Part shown: in pieces, positions 51,808-60,786 of the stretch
Layout of the letters: every line of letters begins with the position of its first letter
Numbering within the stretch: the stretch's first letter is position 1
NCBI RefSeq assembly: GCF_900110205.1
Contig: NZ_FOCV01000020.1
Span: 60,807 to 124,806, forward strand
Source of the DNA: Rhizobium tibeticum
Lineage (GTDB): Bacteria; Pseudomonadota; Alphaproteobacteria; Rhizobiales; Rhizobiaceae
Reading direction: 5' to 3'
DNA length: 64,000 nucleotides
The notes under the pieces: model-generated
The model's input: the letters and a program-made list of their open reading frames with translations, nothing else
Databases searched by the model: none
What the model was told of the DNA's origin: nothing
Position numbers and translations under genes: made by a program

Positions 51808-52880
51808 CTGTAAGCACGATTGGCATCATCGGTGGCGGTCAACTTGGCCGCATGCTTGCCATGGCCGCAGCCCGGCTCAATTTTCGCACCGTCGTTCTGG
51901 AACCACAGGCCGACTGTCCGGCGGCGCAGGTCGCCAACGAGCAGATCGCAGCCGCTTATGACGATCCTGCAGCGCTCGCGGAACTGGCGAGGGCTTGCGA
52001 CGTCGTCACATACGAGTTCGAGAACGTCCCGGTCACCGCCGCCGAGGCCCTCGCAAGCCAGGTCCCCGTCTATCCGCCGCCCAAGGCGCTGGAGGCTGCG
52101 CAGGATCGGCTTGTCGAAAAGCGCTTCATCAACGGATGCGGTATTCCAACGGCCGGCTTCCACGCCGTCGACAGTCAAGCCGATCTCGATGCGGCGCTGA
52201 AAAACTTCGGCGGTCGCGGCGTCCTCAAGACCCGCCGCCTTGGCTATGACGGCAAGGGGCAGAGAGTGTTCCGCTCCGCCGACGATACGCCGGACGGCGC
52301 CGTTGCGGCGCTCGGCGGCGTACCGCTCATTCTCGAGAGCTTCGTTTCCTTCGAGCGCGAGATCTCGATCATCGCAGCGCGCGCAACCGACGGCACCGTC
52401 GCCTGCTACGATCCTGCCGAAAACGTTCACCGCGATGGCATCCTGCACACGTCAACGGTGCCCGCGTCGATCTCGGCGCAAACTGCAGCAGCTGCCCGCG
52501 GTGCGGCCGAGAAGATCCTGACGGCGCTCGGCTATGTCGGTGTCATCGGCATCGAATTCTTCGTACTCGCCGACGGCAGCCTGATCGCCAACGAAATGGC
52601 GCCGCGTGTCCACAATTCCGGTCACTGGACGGAAGCCGCCTGCCTCATCTCCCAATTCGAGCAACATATCCGCGCGGTTGCCGGCCTGCCGCTCGGCAAT
52701 GCCGACCGTCACCTAGACTGCGTGATGCAGAACCTGATCGGCGACGATATTCTGGCGCTCTCGGACTGGCTACGGCGACCGGACACGCTGGTTCACCTCT
52801 ATGGCAAGACGGAATCCCGTCCCGGCCGCAAGATGGGGCACGTTACCACATTGACCACAAAATTGCCGGTTTTTCCCTGA
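51804..52880 (+). CDS. purK: 5-(carboxyamino)imidazole ribonucleotide synthase PurK
   Basis: This 358-residue ATP-grasp enzyme makes N5-CAIR from AIR, bicarbonate and ATP. Signatures are IGIIGGGQLGRMLAMAAARL near the N-terminus, RRLGYDGKGQRVF, the ATP-grasp segment IEFFVLADGSLIANEMAPRVHNSGHWT, and a C-terminal GKTESRPGRKMGHVT. It is translationally coupled to purE. Confidence 0.95.
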   Translation: MTVSTIGIIGGGQLGRMLAMAAARLNFRTVVLEPQADCPAAQVANEQIAAAYDDPAALAELARACDVVTYEFENVPVTAAEALASQVPVYPPPKALEAAQDRLVEKRFINGCGIPTAGFHAVDSQADLDAALKNFGGRGVLKTRRLGYDGKGQRVFRSADDTPDGAVAALGGVPLILESFVSFEREISIIAARATDGTVACYDPAENVHRDGILHTSTVPASISAQTAAAARGAAEKILTALGYVGVIGIEFFVLADGSLIANEMAPRVHNSGHWTEAACLISQFEQHIRAVAGLPLGNADRHLDCVMQNLIGDDILALSDWLRRPDTLVHLYGKTESRPGRKMGHVTTLTTKLPVFP

Positions 52881-52920
52881 CAAAAGCCGTTTCGGCCATG
52901 GGAAAATCGCCCTCATGTGG

Positions 52921-52949
52921 TTGACACAGGAAAGTCGCCGGGTTATCTG
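52921..52949 (+). promoter_or_regulatory. Sigma-70-type promoter for rpmJ
   Basis: TTGACA (52921-52926) and TATCTG (52944-52949) are separated by exactly 17 bases, 95 bases before the rpmJ ATG. Confidence 0.65.
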
Positions 52950-52965
52950 CACGCCCAACCTGAAG

Positions 52966-52987
52966 AGCGCGCCCTGAGCGCGCTTTT
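52966..52987 (+). promoter_or_regulatory. Hairpin plus T run in the rpmJ leader
   Basis: AGCGCGC and GCGCGCT (loop CCTGA) are followed by TTT. It lies after the rpmJ promoter and 58 bases before the ATG, so it may be a leader attenuator; it could also end purEK transcription. Confidence 0.45.
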
Positions 52988-53044
52988 GAATGTAATAGAT
53001 ACGGGCGAATGTGAATTCCCCCTCAAACATCGCGGATCAAAACA

Positions 53045-53170
53045 ATGAAGATCAAGAATTCGCTCAAGTCGCTCAAGGCTCGTCATCGTGACAACCGCCT
53101 GGTTCGCCGCAAGGGCCGCATCTACATCATCAACAAGCTGAACCCACGCTTCAAGGCTCGCCAGGGCTGA
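53045..53170 (+). CDS. rpmJ: Ribosomal protein L36, cysteine-free (YkgO-like)
   Basis: The 41 residues start [18 protein letters not shown] and end [10 protein letters not shown]. This is the C-minus, zinc-free L36 form with a longer basic middle ([11 protein letters not shown]). It is a large-subunit ribosomal protein. The gene is short and easily missed. It has its own promoter, with a hairpin in its leader. Confidence 0.93.
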
Positions 53171-53276
53171 TTTAGCGCGCCCGGACGGTTTCGTGGCATT
53201 TTGCGCCCGTGCCTGTCCGGGGATTGCTTCGGCAATCAAATCAAATTGCTTTGATCTTCAGCGATGGCGGGCTACT

Positions 53277-53891
53277 ATGCCCGCCATGCGCTTTTTTGCT
53301 ATGACCTGTGCGGCGCTGCCGCTGTCCCTTTCCCTGCTCGCTCCTATATCCCCTGCCGCAGCTGCGGAGAAGGAAGTCATCGTCGAGCAGCCGGACGCGA
53401 ACCTCTCACCAAAGCAGCATCTGGATCAGCTCTACGCACAGCTGAAGCGCGAGCGCGACCCTGACAAGGCGAGTGGTATCGCCGACGAAATCCGCACCCA
53501 GTGGAACGACTCGGGCAGCGCGACCGTCAACCTCCTGATGCAATGGGCCGATAAGGCGATCGAGGAGAAACGCACCGCTGCCGCCCTCGATTTCCTCGAC
53601 CAGGCGATCGCCCTCAAGCCGGATTACGCCGAAAGCTGGAATCGCCGGGCGACGCTCAACTACGCCAATGACAGCTATCGCAAGTCGATGTCCGACATCG
53701 AGCATGTACTCGACCTCGAACCACGCCACTTCGGCGCACTCTCCGGCATGGCCGCCATTCTCACCGAATCGGGCAACGACCAGCTGGCCCTGAAAGCCTG
53801 GGAACGTTTCCTGGAGATCTATCCGGCCAATCGAAGCGCCCAGGAGCAGATGAATACACTCTCCGAAAAGCTGGCCGGCAGCCGCACCTGA
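53277..53891 (+). CDS. Exported tetratricopeptide-repeat protein
   Basis: This 204-residue protein has a signal peptide (MRFFAMTCAALPLSLSLLAP to about AAA). Three TPR-like units follow from about residue 75, such as AALDFLDQAIALKPDYAESWNRRATLNYAN and HFGALSGMAAILTESGNDQLALKAWERFLEIYPAN read in segments. It is probably a periplasmic binding scaffold. The start is ATG 53277 or 53286. It lies between rpmJ and the hydrolase gene. Confidence 0.8.
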   Translation: MPAMRFFAMTCAALPLSLSLLAPISPAAAAEKEVIVEQPDANLSPKQHLDQLYAQLKRERDPDKASGIADEIRTQWNDSGSATVNLLMQWADKAIEEKRTAAALDFLDQAIALKPDYAESWNRRATLNYANDSYRKSMSDIEHVLDLEPRHFGALSGMAAILTESGNDQLALKAWERFLEIYPANRSAQEQMNTLSEKLAGSRT

Positions 53892-53934
53892 TCTTGACGG
53901 TGAACCACGCGGGCCAATCTTACGTATTGGTCAC

Positions 53935-55029
53935 GTGATTTTGACAGATGTAGCCATGCTTGCCGTAGTCTCCACTCTCCTTGCACCCATCGCCGCCGCC
54001 ATCGGCTACTCCTGCTACAAAGGACGTCAATTCGAGGCGACATGCCCGAACATCGGCGAGCTGACGGATATCGGCGGCTACCGGCTGAACGCCTTTCACG
54101 TCGCACGTCCAGAAACGGCCGATCTGCCGCCCATTGTTTTCATCCACGGTGCAAGCGGCAACCTGCTCGATCAAGTCGGCGCCTTCCTGCAGCCGCTGGA
54201 AGGCCGTGCCGAAATGCTCTTCGTCGACCGCCCTGGCCACGGCTATTCGGAGCGTGGCGGTCCGGAGAATGCCTTGCCCTCAGGACAGGCAGACGCGATC
54301 GCAAAACTGATGGAAAGCCGGGGCATCAAACGGGCCGTCGTCGTCGGCCATTCCTTCGGCGGCGCCATTGCGGCCGCCTTCGGCGTGCGCCATCCTGACA
54401 AGACTGAAGGCCTGCTCTTTCTGGCCCCGGCGACACATCCCTGGCCAGGCGGCGTCGAGTGGTACTATCACCTTGCGGCGATGCCCATACTCGGTTGGCT
54501 CTTCACCCACGCCGTCGTCGTGCCGCTTGGCTTGCGGCGGTTGGAGCAAGCAACACAAAACGTCTTCCGACCCAATCCACGCCCGGACGATTATATCGCG
54601 AAGACAGGTCCTACCCTGGTGCTGCGGCCGCGTGCCTTCTTCCACAACGCTGTCGATTGCACGCGCCTGCTGGAATACGTCAAGGCGCAGTCTGCGCAAT
54701 ACTCCAGGATCAACGCGCCGACGGTTATCATTACTGGTGACAGCGATGGCATCGTTTGGGAGCACCTTCATTCACAGGGATTGGCCCTCGATATCGCCGG
54801 CTCCGAACTGGTGAAGATCCGCGGCCTCGGCCACAAGCCTGACTATGTGGTCACCGATGTCGCCATTGCCGCAGTCGAAAAAATCGGCGGCGCCAGCCGC
54901 GACCTCCAGGCCGCCGCACGCAAGGCCGAACAACGCCTGGCGCGAGAGACGCCGGCTGCGCCGACAGACATTGTGGCTCCCCTGGGCGATCCGACCGGAC
55001 TGGCACCACCTGTCGCAGCGGAAAACTGA
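53935..55029 (+). CDS. Alpha/beta hydrolase with an N-terminal membrane anchor
   Basis: This protein of up to 364 residues has an N-terminal hydrophobic helix (MLAVVSTLLAPIAAAIGYSC region) and an alpha/beta-hydrolase fold. The oxyanion strand is IVFIHGASGN, the nucleophile elbow is VVGHSFGGAI, an acid lies in ITGDSDGIV, and the histidine is in GLGHKPDYVV. A helical tail of about 60 residues ends in a proline-rich stretch. The substrate is unknown. The start is uncertain: GTG 53935 or ATG 53956. Confidence 0.82.
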   Translation: MILTDVAMLAVVSTLLAPIAAAIGYSCYKGRQFEATCPNIGELTDIGGYRLNAFHVARPETADLPPIVFIHGASGNLLDQVGAFLQPLEGRAEMLFVDRPGHGYSERGGPENALPSGQADAIAKLMESRGIKRAVVVGHSFGGAIAAAFGVRHPDKTEGLLFLAPATHPWPGGVEWYYHLAAMPILGWLFTHAVVVPLGLRRLEQATQNVFRPNPRPDDYIAKTGPTLVLRPRAFFHNAVDCTRLLEYVKAQSAQYSRINAPTVIITGDSDGIVWEHLHSQGLALDIAGSELVKIRGLGHKPDYVVTDVAIAAVEKIGGASRDLQAAARKAEQRLARETPAAPTDIVAPLGDPTGLAPPVAAEN

Positions 55030-55126
55030 TCCTTTTGCGACCGAACAGCCCGTAGCAGACAGCAGTGCATTGCCTAGCGCTCACTGCGTCCCATATCCAT
55101 TGCACCGTCATGCTTTGAGGGAAGTC

Positions 55127-56866
55127 ATGGATTACCCCCACATCAGAATTTTTGCGGCTGTCGCCGCGCTGTCGCTTTCACTTGCTCCGCCGATGCTCGC
55201 CGCTTCGCCCACGCCCGTTGAAGCCGAGCATGGCATGGTCGTAACAGCCCAGCATCTGGCGACCAACGTCGGCGTCGATGTGCTGAAGAACGGCGGCAAC
55301 GCCGTCGATGCCGCAGTCGCCGTCGGCTATGCGCTCGCCGTCGTCTACCCGACGGCCGGCAACATCGGCGGCGGTGGCTTCATGACGATCCGCCTGAAAG
55401 ACGGCAAGACGACATTTCTCGATTTCCGCGAGCGTGCGCCGTTGGCGGCCACGAAGACCATGTATCTCGACGCCAAGGGCGATATCGTTCCCCGCGCCAG
55501 CCTCGACGGCTATCTCGCCGTCGGCGTGCCCGGATCCGTCATGGGCTTTGAGATCGCCCGCGAAAAATACGGCACGAAGTCACGGCAGGATCTGCTGGCG
55601 CCGGCCATTCGCTACGCCAAGGAAGGCTTCACGCTGGAACAAGGCGACGTGGCCAGCATCGCCGGCAGCGCCAAAAGGCTCGCGAAGGACGAGGCCGCCG
55701 CAAAGATCTTCCTGAAGGCGGAGGGAAAGCCTTACGTCGCCGGCGAGAAGCTCGTTCAACCCGACCTCGCCGCCGTACTTTCCAGCATCGCGGATAAGGG
55801 ATCGGATGCCTTCTACAAGGGCGTGCCGGCCGACGCGATCGTCAAGGCGAGCCAGGCGACGGGCGGCATTCTTGCCAAGGAGGATTTCGAACAATACGCG
55901 GTCCGTGAACTGAAGCCGATCGAATGCAATTACCGCGGCTACGACATCATCTCTTCGCCTCCTCCCTCGTCCGGGGGCGTCATTATCTGCGAAATCCTCA
56001 ACGTGCTGGAAGACTACCCGCTCTCCTTCCTCGGCTACGGCTCCGCCGAGACGGTTCACCTGATGGTCGAGGCTATGCGCTATGCCTATGTCGACCGCAA
56101 TGCGGCCCTCGGCGATCCTGATTTCGTGGAGAACCCGGTATCGACACTGCTCGACAAGGGCTACGCCAAGGCGATCCGCGCCAAGATCGATCCCTACAAA
56201 GCCGGCACCTCTGCCAACCTGAAACCACTAGGCGTCAAGGAAAGCGTCGAGACCACGCATTACTCGATCGTCGACGACGAAGGAAATGCCGTCGCGGTCA
56301 CCTACACACTGAATGGATCTTTTGGCGCCGGCGTCGTTGCGCCCGGCACAGGCATCCTGCTCAACAACGAGATGGACGACTTCACCTCCAAGCCCGGCGT
56401 TCCGAACCTCTACGGGCTCGTGCAGGGCGAAGCCAATGCGATCGCGCCGAAGAAGACGCCGCTCTCATCCATGAGCCCGACCATCGTCACCAAGGACGGC
56501 AAGCCCTTCATGGTGGTTGGCAGCCCCGGCGGCTCGCGCATCATCACCATCACCCTCGAAGCGATCCTCAACGTCATCGATTTCGGCATGGACATCAGCC
56601 AGGCGGTCAATGCCCCGCGCATTCACCACCAATGGCAGCCGGACAAGATCTATCTCGAGCCCTACACGCTCTCGCCCGATACGATCCGGGCATTGATCGC
56701 GATGGGCCATACGCTGGATGATGGCAGCGGCCCGCCGCAATGGGGACAGGCCGCCGGTATTCTTGTCGGCGGCAAAAGCCTCGCCGATATCCAGAAGGGC
56801 GGCGGCGCACGCTATTATGGCGTGATGGACAGCCGCGCCACCGAGGGTTCGGCCGGCGGTTACTAG
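55127..56866 (+). CDS. ggt: Gamma-glutamyltranspeptidase
   Basis: This 579-residue exported enzyme has a signal peptide to about residue 26 (LAASP) and the GGT fold, beginning HGMVVTAQHLATNVGVDVLKNGGNAVDAA in its first segment. It is self-cleaved before the nucleophile Thr376 in ETTHYSIVD. Then come GNAVAVTYTLN, NNEMDDF, and PLSSMSPTIV with GSPGGSRI. It breaks down glutathione and other gamma-glutamyl compounds in the periplasm. GAGGGAAG precedes the start at 55127. All active-site parts are present. Confidence 0.94.
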   Translation: MDYPHIRIFAAVAALSLSLAPPMLAASPTPVEAEHGMVVTAQHLATNVGVDVLKNGGNAVDAAVAVGYALAVVYPTAGNIGGGGFMTIRLKDGKTTFLDFRERAPLAATKTMYLDAKGDIVPRASLDGYLAVGVPGSVMGFEIAREKYGTKSRQDLLAPAIRYAKEGFTLEQGDVASIAGSAKRLAKDEAAAKIFLKAEGKPYVAGEKLVQPDLAAVLSSIADKGSDAFYKGVPADAIVKASQATGGILAKEDFEQYAVRELKPIECNYRGYDIISSPPPSSGGVIICEILNVLEDYPLSFLGYGSAETVHLMVEAMRYAYVDRNAALGDPDFVENPVSTLLDKGYAKAIRAKIDPYKAGTSANLKPLGVKESVETTHYSIVDDEGNAVAVTYTLNGSFGAGVVAPGTGILLNNEMDDFTSKPGVPNLYGLVQGEANAIAPKKTPLSSMSPTIVTKDGKPFMVVGSPGGSRIITITLEAILNVIDFGMDISQAVNAPRIHHQWQPDKIYLEPYTLSPDTIRALIAMGHTLDDGSGPPQWGQAAGILVGGKSLADIQKGGGARYYGVMDSRATEGSAGGY

Positions 56867-57574
56867 TTAGCGGATACGGGCATGGACAAAATCGCCCTTG
56901 ATGCTGACACGCGGCCTGGCGCCTTGCACACTCGCCTCCAGGCTATCGACATAGGACGCCTTGGCGATCACGGAATAGTCCACCGGCACGCCACTCCCGA
57001 AGTCTAGATCCGCCTGCAGCGACTGTGCATTGATGCTGACGGTCTCGTCGTGCCGGATCGTGTCGTAGCGTAGCCGTGCGCGCACCGCCGCACCGAGGAT
57101 ATCGATCCCGGTCGCGTGGCCGTCGAAGGTGATGTCGGCCGCCTTGCTGGAGATTGCAACGCTGGCGAAATCGCCATCCAATCGTGCCCTTACCGCCTGC
57201 TGGTCGATGCGCACGATGGCGCCCGGCAAAAGATTGGCCGAAACCTCGGGCGCGCAATCCGAAAGATCCGTCCATGACGTCTGCATCACCTCGATTTTCA
57301 GGACCGTTCGATCGATGCGCATTGCGCTTCGATCGCGGCAGCCGTTGAAGAACCAGCTGGAATACCAGGATGAGAACCAGCCGCTGCGCCGCGCGCTCGT
57401 GTTGGCCCTGTAGGGTTCCGTGTTGGTCGTGGTCAACCTGATGTCGCTGGCGTCGCCGCTGATGACGACGGAACGGACGGAGGAAATATCGAGTGCCTCG
57501 CCCGGCGTTCGAACATCGGCAAAGGCGCAAGCAAGCGTCAGGATGAATGCAGGTATGAAGAGGATCAGTGTCAT
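56867..57574 (-). CDS. Exported protein of unknown function
   Basis: The 235 residues start with a signal peptide (MTLILFIPAFILTLACAFAD). The mature part is beta-rich, with alternating RTPGEALDISSVRSVVISGDASDIRL, NLLPGAIVRID and VSINAQSLQADLDFGSG. This resembles DUF4097/adhesin-type beta-solenoids, but I do not claim a match. AAGGAG precedes the ATG at 57574. It is convergent with ggt (its stop adjoins the ggt stop) and divergent from the AraC gene. Confidence 0.65.
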   Translation of the reverse strand: MTLILFIPAFILTLACAFADVRTPGEALDISSVRSVVISGDASDIRLTTTNTEPYRANTSARRSGWFSSWYSSWFFNGCRDRSAMRIDRTVLKIEVMQTSWTDLSDCAPEVSANLLPGAIVRIDQQAVRARLDGDFASVAISSKAADITFDGHATGIDILGAAVRARLRYDTIRHDETVSINAQSLQADLDFGSGVPVDYSVIAKASYVDSLEASVQGARPRVSIKGDFVHARIR

Positions 57575-57733
57575 CGGTTTCTCCTTGAACGGGGTGGCCA
57601 TCGGCTGGCGACGGCGTGCAAGGTGAAGAGCAAGACACGATCTGGAGACCTTAATTGCGATCCGGGTCGCCCGCGATTGCGATCAAGGCCATAGTCGTGC
57701 AGTTATTGAACGCGCCAACCCGGACCTGCCGTC

Positions 57734-58795
57734 ATGATCTTCGTTCCGCTTCCTTTTGTCGTCGCGTTGCTGCTCGCCATCCTGCTCGTGCGGATGCTGC
57801 GGCAGAACGATTGGGCCGAACAGGAGAAGCGTCCATTCCTGCTCGTCATTGCTGCCTACACGCTGCAATCGATCCTGATCGGCATCCGCTGGGGCTATGA
57901 CGTGATCGAGATCCTGCCTGCCCAGTCGGTCGTCGCCTCGCTGATTGCGGCGCTCGCTTGGATTAGCTTTCGCAATCTCGCCACGGATGGCCCGGCATCG
58001 CTCCTCCGCTTCTGGCCGCATATTTTGCCGAGCGTATCGATCGTGGCTCTCTTGGTGTTCTGGCGCGACCCGATCGGCCCTATCCTGACCGTCATCTTCC
58101 TCGCTTATGGAGCGGCCCTGCTTTGGCTGGGCCGGCAGGGTCCCGACGCGCTCGTCTCCTCGCGCCTCGATGGCGCTCTTCTTTCCTACCGTTCTCTCTT
58201 AATCACTGGCGTGGCGCTGATCGCCTCGGCAGCCGCCGATATTGCGATCAGCCTCGACCTCGAGCAGAGCGGCGGTCGCCATGCCGGCGCGATTGTCGCG
58301 CTCGGCAACGTGATCACGCTCCTGATCCTTGGCACCGCGGCCTCGATCGCCAGCGGCAGTCAGTCGATCGTCACGACAGCCTCGGAACCGCCCGCCCCGC
58401 CCGTACCGAGCCAGGAAGACGATGCGATCGCCAGCGGGCTGGAAAATCTCATGCAATCTCGGCAGATCTACCGCGATCCGGACCTCAATCTCGGCCGCAT
58501 CGCCCGCAAGATGAACCTGCCGGCTCGCCGCGTTTCGATAGCGGTCAACCGCGTCCACGGCGTCAGCGTCTCGCAATATGTGAACGACTACCGAATCCGT
58601 GCGGCCTGCGAGACGCTTGTAAACACGGACGACCCCGTCACACGGCTGATGTTTGATTGCGGCTTCATCAGCAAGTCGAATTTCAATCGCGAATTTCTAC
58701 GCGTCGCCGGCACCAACCCAAGCGAATTCCGGCGGCGAAGTCGCCACGCACCAGAGGCTGCCGAAACGCGCCCGACGCTTTTCGTGTCACGGTGA
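57734..58795 (+). CDS. AraC family regulator with an N-terminal membrane domain
   Basis: This 353-residue protein has seven probable membrane helices (about residues 1-215) and a C-terminal AraC DNA-binding domain (about 245-340). The latter includes LNLGRIARKMNLPARRVSIAVNR and PVTRLMFDCGFISKSNFNREFLRVAGTNPSEFR. Membrane-anchored AraC proteins sense signals at the inner membrane. Its target is unknown; the exported protein upstream and the dehydratase downstream are candidates. Confidence 0.85.
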   Translation: MIFVPLPFVVALLLAILLVRMLRQNDWAEQEKRPFLLVIAAYTLQSILIGIRWGYDVIEILPAQSVVASLIAALAWISFRNLATDGPASLLRFWPHILPSVSIVALLVFWRDPIGPILTVIFLAYGAALLWLGRQGPDALVSSRLDGALLSYRSLLITGVALIASAAADIAISLDLEQSGGRHAGAIVALGNVITLLILGTAASIASGSQSIVTTASEPPAPPVPSQEDDAIASGLENLMQSRQIYRDPDLNLGRIARKMNLPARRVSIAVNRVHGVSVSQYVNDYRIRAACETLVNTDDPVTRLMFDCGFISKSNFNREFLRVAGTNPSEFRRRSRHAPEAAETRPTLFVSR

Positions 58796-58864
58796 CAAAG
58801 TCACCGTTCACAAGCATCGCGTGCGGCCCTATGCAAGAGCGTTCCGTTATTTGAAAGAGTCTCT

Positions 58865-59839
58865 ATGGTCAGCATTGAAATGATCGTTGCCGCACGCGCC
58901 CGCCTGCGCGGACATGCGCGCCGCACGCCGCTCCTTTCCTCTCCCTTCATCGACGAGCTTGCCGGACGACGGGTGTTCGTGAAAGCCGAGTGCCTGCAGC
59001 ATACCGGCTCCTTCAAATTCCGGGGCGGCTGGTCGGCCGTTTCCGCACTCGATCCTGCCGTGCGCGCACGCGGCGTCATCGCTTTTTCGTCAGGCAATCA
59101 CGCGCAAGGCGTGGCGCTCGCAGCGAAGCTGCATGGCGTTCCTTCGGTTATCATCATGCCGTCGGACGCCCCGAAGCTGAAGATTGCCAACACCCGCGCG
59201 CTCGGTGCCGACGTCGTGCTCTACGATCGCGCGACGCAGGATCGAGACGCCATCGGCGCTGCTCTTTCGGGCGAGCGCAAGCTGACGCTGATCAAGCCCT
59301 TCGACGAGCCTCAGGTGATCGCCGGACAAGGCACAACAGGTCTTGAGATCGCCGAGCAGACGGAAGAAGAAGGCATCAGGTCGGCTGAGGTTTTGATCCC
59401 CTGCGGCGGCGGCGGCCTGACATCGGGGATTGCCCTGGCGCTCGAGGCAAGCGCGCCCGCATTTCGCGTGCGCCCCTGCGAACCTGAAGGTTTCGACGAC
59501 ACGACACGGTCGCTGGCGTCGGGCAAGATCGAACGCAACGCGGCGATGACCGGCTCCATCTGCGATGCGATCATCACGCCGCAACCCGGCAATATCACCT
59601 TCCCGATCCTGCAGCGCCTCGCGGGTGCCGGCATCGTCGTCACCGACGAAGAGGCGCTCCGCGCTATGGCGATCGCCTTTGTGCGGCTGAAGATCGTCGT
59701 CGAACCCGGCGGCGCGGTGGCACTTGCCGCAGCGCTGTTCCATGGCGATCAACTGGAAGAGGACAACGTCGTCGTCGTCACCTCGGGAGGCAACGTCGAC
59801 GCCGATATCTTCGCCGGCGCACTGGCCCGGCATGGGTAG
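58865..59839 (+). CDS. PLP-dependent threonine/serine dehydratase-like enzyme
   Basis: This 324-residue fold-type II PLP enzyme has the Schiff-base lysine K51 in TGSFKFRGG, the substrate loop SSGNHAQG, and the phosphate-binding glycine loop CGGGGLTSG. It lacks the C-terminal ACT domain of biosynthetic threonine deaminase, so it resembles catabolic threonine or serine dehydratase, or serine racemase. It follows the membrane-bound AraC gene by 69 bp. Confidence 0.88.
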   Translation: MVSIEMIVAARARLRGHARRTPLLSSPFIDELAGRRVFVKAECLQHTGSFKFRGGWSAVSALDPAVRARGVIAFSSGNHAQGVALAAKLHGVPSVIIMPSDAPKLKIANTRALGADVVLYDRATQDRDAIGAALSGERKLTLIKPFDEPQVIAGQGTTGLEIAEQTEEEGIRSAEVLIPCGGGGLTSGIALALEASAPAFRVRPCEPEGFDDTTRSLASGKIERNAAMTGSICDAIITPQPGNITFPILQRLAGAGIVVTDEEALRAMAIAFVRLKIVVEPGGAVALAAALFHGDQLEEDNVVVVTSGGNVDADIFAGALARHG

Positions 59840-59869
59840 AGGCAGGACAAGCCTGCCTCATCACTTTCC

Positions 59870-60667
59870 TCACACAGCCTTGTAGCGCGCAGCCGGTGCC
59901 GACCGTGACATGTTCGGCATCAGCGCCTGGCGTGCATCCTCGTAGGCCTTTAGCAGTGCGGCTTCTTCGAGGGCCGGGATGGTCGCGAATTCGCCCTGGT
60001 CGAAGCCGGCGAGAGCTGCGTCCACCGTGTCTTGCGCCGACATGACGATCTCGGTCGGCAGGTGCTCGACCGGCGTGCCAGCAATACCCCAGAATTCGGT
60101 CGCCGTCGCTCCCGGTAGGACAGCCTGGATGCGGATGTTCTTGTCCGCCAACTCGTGCCTGAGCGACTGGCTGAAGGCCAGAACAAAGGCCTTGCTGGCC
60201 CCATAGACGCCATTCAGGATTTCAGGCGCAATCGCGACGATCGACGCGATGTTGATGATCGCGCCGCCGCCACGCGCCACGAAACCGGGCACGGCGGCAT
60301 AGGTCAGCCGCATCAGCGCAGTAACGTTGAGGTCCACCATCGCCTGCATCTTGTCGACATCGGAGGCAAGCAGCGGCGCGGTGCCGCCGAAGCCGGCATT
60401 GTTGACAAGAAGCGTGATGCTGCGGTCGCTCTTCAACACCGCCTCGACGCGCGCCAGATCGGCCCTGTCACCAAGATCGGCGGGAACCGTCTCGACCGTC
60501 CTGCCCGTCTCCCTGGTCAATTTCGCCGCGAGTTCGGAAAGGCGTTCGGCATTGCGGGCAACAAGAATGAGATCGAAGCCGCGCTTTGCGAGCCGCTGGG
60601 CATAGATGGCACCGATGCCGGATGACGCGCCGGTGATGAACGCAGTGCCTTTGTGCTGTTCGGTCAT
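59870..60667 (-). CDS. SDR family oxidoreductase
   Basis: This 265-residue classical SDR has FITGASSGIGAIYAQRLAKRG near the N-terminus, NNAG, a catalytic serine in INIASI, and YGASKAF. The LILVARN segment after strand 2 suggests NADP preference. The C-terminal region is long and variable. The substrate is unknown. It is divergent from a GlxA-type regulator, and the 119-bp gap holds an inverted repeat that could serve both. Confidence 0.88.
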   Translation of the reverse strand: MTEQHKGTAFITGASSGIGAIYAQRLAKRGFDLILVARNAERLSELAAKLTRETGRTVETVPADLGDRADLARVEAVLKSDRSITLLVNNAGFGGTAPLLASDVDKMQAMVDLNVTALMRLTYAAVPGFVARGGGAIINIASIVAIAPEILNGVYGASKAFVLAFSQSLRHELADKNIRIQAVLPGATATEFWGIAGTPVEHLPTEIVMSAQDTVDAALAGFDQGEFATIPALEEAALLKAYEDARQALMPNMSRSAPAARYKAV

Positions 60668-60735
60668 TGTCTTTCTCCATGTTGAGCAACAGCACGTGCT
60701 GTCCGCTTGAAGGGAGTCTTACGCTCAGTTGCCAA

Positions 60736-60770
60736 TGTCTTGAATGTCATATAAACCACCATTTAAGACA
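60736..60770. promoter_or_regulatory. Inverted repeat between the SDR and GlxA-type regulator genes
   Basis: TGTCTTGAATG (60736-60746) and CATTTAAGACA (60760-60770) are inverted arms matching at 10 of 11 positions, with 13 bases between. It lies 17 bases before the regulator ATG and 69 bases before the SDR start. Confidence 0.6.
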
Positions 60771-60786
60771 AATGGAGTTTTGAGCC

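Noticed and set aside
53222..53237. GATTGC-TTCG-GCAATC hairpin after rpmJ as a terminator
   Set aside because: The stem and UUCG-type loop are perfect, but neither strand has a T run behind it, so I do not call it one.
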